From positions 46,779,241 through 46,843,240 of the forward strand of contig JAAONU010000016.1 of NCBI GenBank assembly GCA_012932295.1: DNA of 64,000 nucleotides. Direction: 5' to 3'. Shown piece by piece: positions 1-13,600 of the stretch. Origin of the DNA: Cyclina sinensis. Lineage: Eukaryota > Mollusca > Bivalvia > Venerida > Veneridae. The notes below the pieces were generated by a model. That model saw only the letters and a program-made list of their open reading frames with translations. It searched no databases and had not been told where the DNA came from. How positions within the stretch are numbered: position 1 is the first letter of the stretch; each line of letters begins with the position of its first letter. Made by a program: the position numbers and the translations under genes.

Positions 1-1684
1 TTTCTGAATCAGTGTACCATTTCCGAGAAGAATATATTGACTGGCTGAATATGATTCAGATAGACGCCGCAGTGTTAGTCAGTCTGTCTGAATTGTATCA
101 AAATCATCTGAGTATACTTAAGTATATTCGTGCTAAGCTTACAGAAAATGCCTCTCCAATTGTTAGAGCACGATGAAAGAGAAGGGGATCTTTCACTATA
201 AACAAAATTTAAAGAAATAAAGTTTCTCAATGCAAGATCTCTCAAATCTCTCCAGACTATTAGTTTTCACAAATAGAGGCAAGGGACACAGTTATAACTG
301 TATGAAAAGGAAGCACATGCATATTTTCCTGAGTATCATTTCTCATTTTCCGATTTTTGAAAACAAGACAGATATTTTGCAAGAAACAGACAGCAAGTCT
401 AAGCACTTTTGACAGCTTAATGGTTGCAGAGAGGATTTTAAAAAAATAAACATACGTCTCCGATTAGCCTTAAAGATACGCATGCGTAAACAGATGTGAT
501 ACTATATTTCAATGGAGAGAATAGACAATGATTCTGGATAAAATGAGAGTTTCTCTCTTCAATTAAATCTAGGAAACACAGTTTTTGATTTTTTTACGGA
601 ACTTGTCTGCTGAAAACAATTAATTAAATCACTGTTTGTGATTGACTTTGCTTTCATTTAGACAATATTTATTCCAGTAAATAGCCTCCGCGTTAGGAAC
701 ATAGAAATGCTGTTTTTGTTGTTATTGTTCAAGTATACGTGATTAATTGTTGTATTATATTTAATTGTTTCGTAATTCACTGTCTTCTGCGCACTAACTT
801 ATGAAGACTTCGAGGCCTGCTTGGTGATTAAGTATTGCTTCTGCGTTAAAGTGCGATTGGTGCTTAAAATTCAGAGACACCAATGTTTTTGAGGGGTTTA
901 GAGTTACAACCCGGAAACTTAAGATTTCGATATAAAAATTTTAAATAATTTAAAAGATGTGAAACAACTGCACAAAGTTTAAGTCCAGACAAACAAAAGC
1001 TGTTCTAGTATTATACTGAAGAGTAAAGGTGGGCAAAAAGTCTCTGTAAAACGGTGGATGCCATTTCGTGATTTTGGGGACACGCCATACTAGACAATTG
1101 TTTAAATGATTTCACGCCCTTGTCCCGCATTACATCATTCTATTTCCTGTCCATTGCTAAGATATAGCTTTGCTATAGACGTTAAACAATTTATTAATTT
1201 TCTCTTTTGTCAGACTCAGAATGAATCACTATAAATTACTAAAAAGGCCTGATAATTAACGTCTGGCATGACCTTAAATAAAAGTATTAGTTCTTTTTTC
1301 AGACACTGATATTTCTAATATCTTTTTCTAGTATTGTGAAGTCATGTTTTCATCTATACTCAATGTCTCGAGTTTTATGGTCGATAACGTCGGGAGTTCT
1401 TAATATAATTTCTATGAAAGAACTTTCTGTCTCTCAAAAAGAAAGCGAGCCTGTTGTAAAAAAATACAGTAACGGCCTGAACCTGGGTAAAAAAACCCCA
1501 ACGGCTTGAACGAGTTACAACACTGTTTCATGATCACTTCACCGGCCCAAAGACTGATAATCGCAATCAAATCCAACTAGCATTACGAAGGTTTTGCTGA
1601 AAGCTTTTCCTTCAATCATGGGCTAAGATCCTGACAAACTAATTAGACTAGTGCGTGCCAAAGAATTATTAATTAGAGACTTAC
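1..1684. other. Intronic or flanking sequence left of the TM6 exon
   Basis: AT-rich sequence downstream (in transcript direction) of the last visible exon of the SLC6-like gene. A strong donor (GTAAGT read on the minus strand) opens an intron at 1684 going left. I found no convincing TM7 exon before the window edge, so the next exon probably lies outside the window. Confidence 0.5.
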
Positions 1685-4600
1685 GCATTGACGACGTATT
1701 TCCTGTTGTAGACCAGTGTTCCCAGTGTTGGCAGTACACCAGACCATAGACCAACACTATTGATGTGCAGATTCAAGGCATCTATCCATGGCTGCAACAG
1801 AACGGAACAATCATTATATGGCAAAACATTTTCAGGGGACATTTGGATCTGAAGAAACCTTTTTGACAATAGTGGAGGACTACATATAAGTTATTATTAT
1901 TGTTAAAAAATATTTTTTCCTTTGAGCAAAATACATTTCTTTCAGATAGCCTTAACATTTGTACATTACTAAAACATTCAATATTCTGCAAAATACAAAT
2001 GTTAGTTCAATCGAAGAATCATGGTAAAATAGTTTTCTTTAACTTAACAATTGATAAATTATGACATTCGCGTTTCAAGAGCTCCCTGTGTACTCAGAAA
2101 CCATTCCTTTGTAATTAAACTCCCATTTGAGTGAAGTGATTTTATCACTGTTTGGTTACGTGTTTTTGTTATTGCTACAAAGCATGCAAAAGTCAAAATA
2201 ATAAGAAAAGTTTACCCCAGGATGTCCAAGTTTATAATTGACCTCATTATTAAGGAAGAAGTATTGTGTAGGGGTGTACTCCAACTTTTCTCCCTGGCTT
2301 GCCAGAAGTCGACTGACCGCTGTAGATGCGTTTGGTATCACTGCATATCCATATACCATCACAACAAGCAACGTGAAAATGGTCGTCGGCGTCAAAATGT
2401 ATGCAATCTACAGGGAGTAATACCTTAATAGTTTTAACATACCTAACAAGGAGATTTAGATTTGATTATTATATGACGTCTGTATCAAAGTCATGACGTC
2501 AAATTGTAAGAAGTAACATAAGTAATGAATTAACGTGATCACGTGGCCACATGTAAGGAACTAAGAATGTAAAAGAATGACGTCATAGTATATATAATGA
2601 ACGGAATACGATGTTATCTTGGTAGTGTTTGAACCCTTTCAGGGATTGTTTTGACATAAAGAATTTGAAAAAAAGAGAGTTTCTCGAACAACTGTTATTA
2701 GCTGTTTGAATTGGTTAAGCTAATGTTTTAGAGATGCAAACAAAATGTACATAAAACTTACTGTCCTTTGTTATAATGTCACAACATTCGTCTAGAATAA
2801 AAACACGTTCCTTTCAAAAGACAAAGCTGTTTTTCATCAAGTAAAAGGATAATTACGGAGACACGTAAATTAGTTTCTGTCAGAAAAACTGGCACTAAAA
2901 GAGCTGTATTAGGGCAAATGTTTCAAAACAAGAAGAAATAAGGGATATTTATCATTGCAATTTAAATGTCATCTCATATGTGCACAATTATTGACAGACG
3001 ATTGAAAATTGGCCCTGCAGTCAAATCGTCAGCTTCAATTTAGCAATTTTCTGGTTGTCGTGACATTTTGTCGTTTTTGTGAAATTACTCTAATTAGGTT
3101 TGGAAAGAGAGAGAGAAGACTTGGGAAACTGCAATTTCAGGCAAAACCTACAGGAATTATGCAAGCAATTTGGACTGAACCTAAAGTGTGCATTTACTGA
3201 TTATAGGAACAAGGGTCCTCGTAACGTGACTATAATCACGTTAGACGACAATTTTGGACTTTTAACCTAATTAACAATATTCAATTTATTCGATTTCTTT
3301 CTTCCTTTGTTCGTGAAAGAATAGAATAGTTGAGTTGATTCCAGTATGTTTATTTAGAATGTATTAAAATAACGACAACGCACGGACACGTAAGGAACAT
3401 GGCATCATATGAAAACATGTAAGTTCACATGCTGACAATTATTCTTAGAAAGTTTCATGGCTCTAGCAGTTATACGTTTGGAGTTACATGCAACACAAAC
3501 CAGTCTACATACGGACAAGGTGACAGCGGGACAGCCGGCAAATCTATATCACCCCGCAAAAGTGGTGGGTGCATAAAAAAGTGACGAGAATGACGTGACT
3601 TCATTCAGCTTGTTTGCTGGAGGATAATTATTGTTTGTGCCGACAGAACTAGAACCTTAGGACGCAGTCCAATATGTTAAAGTTAATATATAGATGTAAG
3701 CTATGAGCGAATATACTGCAAACGTCTGAATGTCAGAGAAATCCGTGACATACCTTTGCGATGAGAGCTGTTCCTCTGAACGTGAGGAAATAAATGGCCA
3801 CCCAAGTTGCTATCAGGCAAAGCGCAATGTACCAAACAATGTATCCGCCCTCTCCGATATGTTCTGTCTTCTGAAGAAAATCCTCGCTGCAGAAAAACAA
3901 AATAAATCTCCATGTGATAAGACGAAATAGAATATAAAAGATCAGAAAGGGAAATAAATTCCTTTAATTCAAAGGCAACTGCCACAAAAATACAAATCAG
4001 TGCAAACTAAAGATCTAAATCCTACAAATGTAGTTCTATGGGGTGCTATTTTAGTATGATATTTTATTCAACGATTGATATCGTACAAAATTTACTGCGC
4101 TAAGAATTCTCTCCACGGATGTGCGCTAAGCGCATTATGACATAAATCTAAAAGATTACGCATCACAAAGGTATAGAATCTGGAACTGTCGTTTTAAATG
4201 GACAATAAACCGTTGCTTTTCATGATTCAGGTTAACTACTTTATGGTATGAATGTCAAAAGATAGTTCGTCAAAAAATACTAAAAACTTGTTATTTAAAA
4301 TCAAAAAATAAAAACTTGTTATTTAAAATGGACAAGAGATTACAGTTTAATGGTTAAATTTTACCAAAAACCTTGAATAAATTTAGAAGATAACTTAGCT
4401 AAAAGTCGTAAAACCCATCAATTGTTATTTTCAAGACATTAATATTTTTCATTGTTTATAGTAACATGCTAAACACAGAATGGATTAATTTAAAAGATAA
4501 CTCCCAAGAAAGGCAGAAATTAGTGAGAAATATTCAAATTACATGATGAAATGTATGAATGTTTCAATAAACAAAGTCATTGTTAATATCAGATCTTCTT

Positions 4601-7600
4601 TTTAAAGTTTGCCTATTTTGAACAAAACCTACTCATCCTCGTGGCATTGTCCTACAGCAGCCCCTTCCGGTCTCTCCTCTTTTGTTATCAAACCCACCCA
4701 TACTCGAGTAACTGACCTTACGTCAGCCCATTTCGATCTCACCCCTCTTCGAACCGAACCCTCATATTTTCCTATCACTGACCTCAAACTTCTTTCGGTC
4801 CCTCCTCTTTTCAACCAAACCATCTCGTCCTTAAGTTACTGACTTAACTTTAGCCCCTTCCAGTCTCTCCCCGTCTGAACCAACCCCATTCATCCTCGCC
4901 TTAAGTTCTCCGGTCTCACCCTTTTTGAACAATATCCATTCATTCCCTATGTCAATGTCCTCACGACAACCCGTCTACCCTTTTGAACAAAACAAAATTC
5001 ATTCCCGGGTCACTGACTTCCGGTCTCTCCATTCATTCTCGTGTTACTGACCTCACTTAAGTCAGTTCCAGTCTCCCTTTTTTATTTAAACTCACGTATA
5101 CTCGTGTAACTGACCTATGGCCAACTCCTTATGGTTTTATCCCTTTTATAACCAAACCCACACATCCTCAAGTCACTGACCCTACTTCAGCTGATTTCGG
5201 TGACTCCCTTTCTGAACCAAATCCCCTCATCCTAATGTAATGGCATCACTTCAGCCCCTTCTTACCTCTCCCCTTTGAAGAAAAAACTAATTCCTGCGTA
5301 ACTGACCTCACTTCAACCCCTTTTGGTCTCTACCCTTTTGAACCAAACCCACTCATACAAGTGCCTCTGACCTCACTCAGCCCTTTCCGGTCCCTCCCGT
5401 TTTGAACCAAACCAAGTCATCCTCATGTCACTGTCTTCACTTCAGCTCCTACTTTTGAACAAAATCCGCTCAACCTGGTGTCACTGACCTCATTCAGCCG
5501 TTTGGTTTTTCCCTTTTTGAAACAAATCCACTCATTCCCGTGTCTCTGACCTCACTTCAGTCCAAGTCTTTCCCCTTTTGAACAAAACCCACTCATCCTT
5601 CAGTAACTGACCTAACTTTAATCCCTTCCTATCTCCCTGTTGAAACAAACACACTCATCCTCGCGTCACTGACCACACCCAGCCCCTTCCGGTCTCTCCT
5701 CTTTTACAGCCGCTTCAGCTTCTTTCAGTTTCCTTCCTTTTTAACCAAACCCACCCACCCTCGAGTCATTACCCTCATCTCAGCCCCTTCCGGTCCCTTC
5801 TGTCAGCCCGTTATTCTGTTCTCACTGTACTTTTATATCTGTTTCGTTCCAACAGTTGTTGACATCGGTGATTTATAACGTATTATGTTTAATAAAATAC
5901 AATGAAAATATCATTTTTTGTCTAGTACATATTAAATAGAGTCGTTCCAAAACCTACCTTACGTTTCTTTTTTTCTTCTAGAAAATTACATAATGCAATA
6001 TTGAATCATCTACTAAAATCATTTTACTGAAATATCTGATGTCACTTACTGGAAATATTTGTCTGCTGGTCGATGATGGAACTTTAGTTCACTGAAAACA
6101 GAAACATTTAATTGTTTTATCAAAATACAGCATCGTTTCAGGTTTCATTTAAATCGATTGCTTCAAAACATGCTATAGATTCAAGGACTTTTAAACTATC
6201 ATGATAACAGATGATTTAGTTTAACAGGTTTGATTCCATTTACAGGTGTAAAATCATTAAATTCCTTTTCAGAGTCATTTACAGGCAGTTCTTTCTGGAA
6301 TAATTGAGAAAATCGTTCATGTCTAGATACTGTTAAAAGTGAACACCATGCCTAATGCAGCAGATTAACTAACCAGTTTAACAGATTTAAGATCATTCCT
6401 GATATATATAGCTAATGTTGTAGAGTTCAGACAAATGTTGTACCTTGGATGGTACCAAAACCCGCGATCCCCTGGTCTGGTGCTGTACCAACTAAGATAC
6501 CCAGGGTGGTTATAGTCCGTGTTTAACTGTATCACTCTTATATTTAATAGTCCTCTGGCACCGGTTACCGAAGCTTTGTTTTGGAAGCAGTCATCAAACG
6601 GGACTAATAAATGGTGCAATTACATGTTTGCTGGCCAACGTTTAGTATGTTTATAAAGGTAGCATTTCACGGCATTCTAGTACATTTCAACAACAAGGTC
6701 ATTTCGGAACAGGTTCGACCGGGATTCTAACCGCGAACTTCTAACTGTAGTAAAACGCGCTAACCAGTTTGTAATCAGGCAGTTCAACTATCCACAATTT
6801 CTGGGAGGTATTAGTACCGAACCCTTACTTTTCGTACGAGAATGGTTAACGTGTTTCTGTCGTTTTATGTAATGCTGGTGGTTGGACCGTTTCTTACGGT
6901 CAGTCAAGTAAATACAGACCAAAACCATCAGGCCACCTGCCCGGCACCAAGTGAATCCAAAAAATACCATACGGCATGCACATATTTAGTCGTAAAAACT
7001 CAGTAAAATACCTCACGGTATTGTTCACCCCCGTCTGTGCCGCCCATGGATATGGCCATTGTAATGAGGCGAAGGCGAAGTATAGAGCGTAGCTCAATTC
7101 CACCCCGTGTAACAGACACCGGATATAGGTGAGTACCAGGATTGACACCGCGGCGCCTGAAAGATAGTCCATCTAATACATAAAGAGCACACGATATTGT
7201 ATTAAACGTAGCTCGCTTCTAAACTGTGAAACAAACAACGGATAAACATGTACATGAGCACGATGTTCGAAAATCCTGTATTTTATATAACTTAACAAAC
7301 TTATCAACGTGACAGCTTACAAAAAGTCAGTTATTTCATACTAAATCATTTTAAAATCAATCTGATACAGGTGTGTCATTGAGACTCAGAATTTTGACTT
7401 AAAAAACCAACTTAAGACTAGAGGTTTTTCTTTCTGCTTTTTCGTTCTTACATTTAGTTTGCACTTTTAACGTCTCGAGACTATTTTTCAACTTCGAATG
7501 ATTATATTTAAGGACCGCAGACCAAAATAAAATCCGCTCATCAGACAACTGACAAATACTAATTTGAAATTAAGATCTACTGGCCTCTTGAGATAAATAC

Positions 7601-10600
7601 ATGTTTTATGCAGATATTGACCCGAGACGAAAAACACACAAAAAACAACCACCAAAAGAGTGATACAAGTTTCTAATCAGGCGAAATGTTATTTTGTTTG
7701 GGGACGACACCGCGAGATTTGTTTCTTTGGTTGATTACCCGTCTGCCAAGTCACTTACAATTTGTAAATGTGCACAGCAATGCATGGGCTGCACTGTATA
7801 TTTGATTTGTTTATGTATAATGAAGTTATCTGTTTATCTGCACGAAAGCAGCTGCTGAACAAATGTTATTAAACCAATAAAACGTTTTGTTATTATTTCA
7901 TTAGCAATATTACGCAATAAAGTGCTCCATATAATAGTGTTTATAATTGTTTACACATCAGCATTTTACTAATAAACCATCATTACCAACAACAACAACA
8001 AAACAACTAAAGGATTTTCTTGTTGTTACAGTAACATTACAACTTTGCTGGTGAGTGTTCACTTTACAGCCTTTCAAAGTATTTCAGCCGAGAACATGAA
8101 TATCTACGTCTTTCACAAATATCTACTTCTATGTTTTTCTCACCGTCTGTCTCCCGGGTCTGTAGCGCAATTTGACCCTAATCTCACAAGTTCCCATTTT
8201 CGGCCCAGGAGAATACGTAGATAAGTGTTTTCTTAACCCTAAGTCTAAAAGAAACTATGTGTATTTTGAAGGAAAATATACCATAAAAGACGTACCTTTA
8301 AGTATAGGTATCAGAATACTAAATATACCATAAAAAGACGTACCTTTAAGTATAGGTATCAGAATACTAAATATGCCATAAAAAGACGTACCTTTAAGTA
8401 TAGGTATCAGAATACTAAATATGCCATAAAAAGACATACCTTTAAGTATAGGTATCAGAATACTAAATATGCCCACTATTCCTCTTTTGAACAAAGCCCC
8501 AAGCTTGATTTGGACATAGCAGATCGGTATACAGATTAGAACCATCAACACGTAGAAAGCTACCAGGAACAGTCCTGTAAGTAGAATAACACAATAACAC
8601 AAATAAAGTAACACAAATTTTACAAATGCGGTTAAATAACACAAATTTTACAAATGTAGAACTTATCTTGGGCAGTTATGAGAAAAACAGTTGCGTGTTA
8701 CTGGCTTGGAAATGTATTTATGAATATCTCTACTTTTTCTTCAGGTAAAGAATAATAAAAAACGTACACAATTTAAAGTATGTTACCGAATATAACAAAG
8801 AAACAATACTCTACAGTGGTACTAATAAAGTGCGAGAATTCCAAACATTCCACAAATAAAAGATGAATAATTCTTATAAATTTTAGACCATAAATTAAAA
8901 CGTTTATTAACTTCATAAATTACAAAGATAACACGTTTTATTGTGTCGAATTCTCCAGGATATTTTTTTTTATCTGAAATTAACTTGGCATGTTCAGACG
9001 TTTATTAGAACATTTAGAAAATGTTTGCGAACATGCTTATAGACTTCCGCTCTTTGAAGTTTAAGATGGCGTCATTTAAAGTTAAAACCACGACTTCACT
9101 TGCATTTAATAAATAAAATTTTTAAGGATATGTTTTATAGCGTGGGTAGTACTGTATTCTCTTTAGTAGTTTCATTTAGCTTGAATATTGAAAACATTTA
9201 AATATTAAAGCGACACACCATGACACGTTACAGACGGATGAACGAATTTGATCGAGTTCCTTTCATATTTTTTCTTCGAAAGTAATTAGATCCACTGCAC
9301 AAATTTGATGACATATCTTTCGACCGGAACACTCCTACACTATCATGTAGATTTATAACAAGACAAAATAATATATTGATTTGTACGTTCCTGTGACAGG
9401 TCCATTAAGTGCAACAAATTTACTGATACACCGCTCATTTGCACCGACTGTTAATGTTTTTTGTTGTTGTTTTTTTCGATTAAGTGTCGCTAAGTATTTC
9501 TGTTTTTTATCGACACGTAGCACGAAACTGCATGTTCGTTTACATTGATCGAAATGGAACAAAATGTACGAAACACGAAAGCAGTAATCAGTGAAAAAAA
9601 GGTGTGGGCGTTATTCCAATACAGCTTTGAAAAGTTAAGTCACTTAATGAGTAAAGGTTAACTGTTTTTGTGCAGCAAACAGACCATGCTGTTATTCTAA
9701 TCGGACCATGCGTTCAACTGTTGACATTTGCTTTTAGTCTATTTTGTTTGGATTTGCAAAAGTAATTACATATCCAGCCTTAACTGTATCACATCTTTAT
9801 GATGCAAGTTAAAAGGCTCTGGGCTCTGCTAACTGATTTCTGTGAACGTGACTATTAAGTCTCAGAACAACGAGAAATTGCGAGACAAATTTGTCTGAGA
9901 CACTTTGTAATCCGATTTCGCGAACATTAGAATTTTGTCGCAAGCAAGGAAATCTACTTAAGGTTTAATAAATCACCGAGTAATTTGTTGATACAATTTG
10001 TACCTCTAACAGACAAATTACTCATCATTAAATAAGCGTAAGAAAATTTTTTAGAAAATAAAAAAAAGCTTTAAAATGTCTTGTTTGACATTTATCTTGT
10101 TACGGGGACAAAAGATATTTTCGGCCTTCCTGGTAAGTTTATAAAAACGAATAATCCTAAATTACAACTTTGCGTTTAACAGAATAAACTGAAGCTAACG
10201 TAATTTGAAAATATTCTATCACGTTTCTATTAAAGAGGAATACCCAACAATCTCATAAATTTGGATGATTATGATTGGCTAATTACCTGTCGTCAAGCTG
10301 TCAGTCAAACATTCTAAGGTCATCAGTTAAACAGAGTATTTACAGATAGTTGTTCTATTTTTTTTTCCAGTCGAACTCTTAGCGTCTTAAAGCTAAAGAC
10401 ATTTTTGAATACATGTTCTTCTTTGAATTATCAATTGTTTGCCATTTTATATTATATCGTCGGTTGATTATAGAGTGTGTTCCTTAAACATTAAAAAGGA
10501 TTGAAAGCGTGCTCTAAAGTTCTATGTGACACTGAACAAAGCAGATAAAACTGGTTTGCTTTCAGGCCTTGATTAGTAACTGTATCAGTTAAAAGTCACT

Positions 10601-13600
10601 CTGAATAAATACATTTGATTACAACCATGAAAAAAAAACAGAACAGAACAAAACAACAATAACAAAATAAAAAGTCAGTTATGGACATATAACCATATTT
10701 TCTACGTTTATTAAATTCTTACTAGAATCTCGAAAAAGCTCATTTAAGTATTCAGACGGCCTTTTACTCAGTATTAAACTATCCGGTAGAAAATGTCGAA
10801 CTTATGAGAAGCTTTAAGTGTGATAAAAGCGTCCGTGACACCGAGATTCAGTCACTAATTATTCATGATATACTGTTGCTAAACTCTCGCAGACAGGAAT
10901 ATTCTATTATCGTATTATGGACTTCAGAGAGACTAAGCCAAGATAACCTAACTAGAAAACAAGGTACTATAATGTAGTTAACATAATTTGGCGGAACAAA
11001 CTGTGTTTGATAATGTCAACAAGTTATTTCCAAGATAATCTTTTAAGGTCTTACTTTTGCCCAGACATAGGGTCGAAAAAATTGATACTAAAATTACTGG
11101 TTTTAATCCATTAGACAGTCAATAGAGAGGGATTGAAATACTTGGTTTAAACTAACTAAAGTTAGTAATGTAAAAACATTTGTTTTTTCCTCCGTTTGAT
11201 GCAGTCAGCGTTACAAGTGTAGATGGACGGTTTAGAGACGTCACTTAAATGTACTGTCATTTCCAGATTCGCGTTCTTCGGGCTAACACTGTCCTCAGAA
11301 CCACAAAAATACAGGCTTCATATCATGTAGCAATCAAGTTCATTTGGAGAGTGCTGATTAAAAAACAACTTCCAATATTTTTCTTTTATCAGAAAAGGAA
11401 AACGTGTTTTCACTTTGTATTCTATCTATAATGTGCTAATAACCATGTACAGACACAGAAATGCCGCGTAAGACTCGAAGAAAAAAAGAAAAACATATGA
11501 TTAGAAGAACATTGTTTACAATTGTTACCCACAAATTTTTCCTTCATTTGTCGCATATGATGATAATGCCCTTATTTTGTACTAATATGTATGTATATGA
11601 AACTAGAACTATCGCTGAATGCGATTCATACCCACACCAATGTCCTTGACAGAAGACGACATGGAAAGGTGGTTAAGGGAATAACTTTTGTGGCACAAAT
11701 ACATATACATAAAAAGAAATTATCTCTGGTGAAAAAAAACAAACAAATTGTACAGGTAATAGTATAAATATATATATTGTCAAATCATGTTCGAAACAGT
11801 TACAAATAACCTTTCATTTTCCCAATGTACTAAAACAAACAAAAGAAGTGAAGTTAAGAAAATAGCATAATTATGTCAAAATGTAATTAAGAGTGGAAAA
11901 ACTTTGCAAACTGAGCTTACTTGTTCTAGTTTTAGAAATATTCAAGTACATGTTAAAATTTCAGAACATTTTCTAAGTCAATTTTTGACCTTCAAGTGTG
12001 GCCTTGACCTTAAGCTGGCACAAGGGTAAGATGGGTTCTGCACATTGCCCAGTTGGGGTGAACATTTGAGTCAAGTTTGAAGAAAATCCTTCCATTAGTA
12101 TAGAATTTATAGAGCGGACATGACATATTGTCTAGTATTGATTGTAGGTAAATTAAAAGACTTAAAAAGGGGCATAACTTTGTCAAAATCCAATACAGAG
12201 TTATGAAACTTGACCTGCATATCTTACTTGTGATACCTCATATATCTTTTAAGTTTTAAGCAAATACCTGTGCTGTGCAGAAATATTCAAGTACATGTTA
12301 AAATTTAAGAACATTTTCTAAGTCAATTTTGACCTTCAAGTGTGACCTTGACCTTAAGCCGGCACAAAGGTAACATGGGTTCTGCACATAACTTTGTTGA
12401 GTTGAACATTTGAGTAAAGTTTGAAGAAATTTCTTCCATTAGTATAGGATTTATAGAGCGGACACGACATATTGTCTAATATTTGATTGTATGTAAATTT
12501 GAAGACTTAAAAAGGGGCATAACTTTGTCAAAATCCAATACAGAGTTATGAAACTTGGCCTGCATATCCTAATTGTGTCACTTCATATATATTTTAAGTT
12601 TCAAGCAAATACGTTTTCTAGTTTCAGAAATATTCAAATACATGTTAAAATTTAAGAATATTTTCTAATTCAATTTTTGACCTTCAAGTGTGACCTTGAC
12701 CTTAAGCCGGCAAAAGGGTAACATGGGTTCTGCACATCCCCTTGTTGAGGTGAACATTTGAGCCAAGATTAAAGAAAATCTTTCAATTAGTGTAGGACTT
12801 ACAGAGCGGACACGACATAATGTCTTATATTTGATTGTTTGATATTTGACCTTCAATTGTGAGCTTGACCTTGAGCTGACACATGGGCAGCATGGGTTCT
12901 GCACATCCCCTTGTTGAGGTGAACATTTGAGCCAAGTTTGAAGAAAATCCTTCAATTGGTATAGGATTTATAGAGCGGACACGAAAATGGAGACGGACGG
13001 ACGGACGGACGGACCGACCGACGGACGCGACAAAGCAAATCCATTATAGCCCCCCTCCCACACATTTTGTGGTGGGGGTGTAATAATGAAATAAATGAGA
13101 AAATAGTTTATTTTATAATCATTTCGAAACAAAGGTTGATATACAGAGACATGTTTCCTTTTTGGGTTTTCTTAAGTCATAACGATCACCAATAAAATAC
13201 ACAAATAAACAGTACAAAATATAGACCTAAAATGTCATAAAAAATCCGAAAGTTCGTTTGTTGTGTTTCATATTTTCTTTAAATCGCTAACTTCACTGAA
13301 TTAAAACTCACAAAAAACAACAAAAACAAAACACCAAAAAGCCAAGGAGAACCATTGCACTGAAACTGTTTTCGGAGGCTAAAGCTATTCTAAAGATATT
13401 GACTCTCTAGCCAAGAACAGCCACTTTGATGAGACATCGTGACATAATGTTATAGGATACACGGAGCCATAAAACATGGTGTATTGCTTCGTGAATAAAA
13501 CATCGGGAAACATGTAATAATAACTGTCTCTAGTTTGCAGTTTCACATGTACGGACATGAGAAATACAATGTATATTTATATCTATGAATGGTATATTTC

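Noticed and set aside
4609..4842. Overlapping plus and minus ORFs of 64-77 codons
   Set aside because: Both are produced by the C/T-rich minisatellite units.
12665..12955. 96-codon minus ORF
   Set aside because: It is internally repetitive because it crosses two units of the tandem-core repeat.
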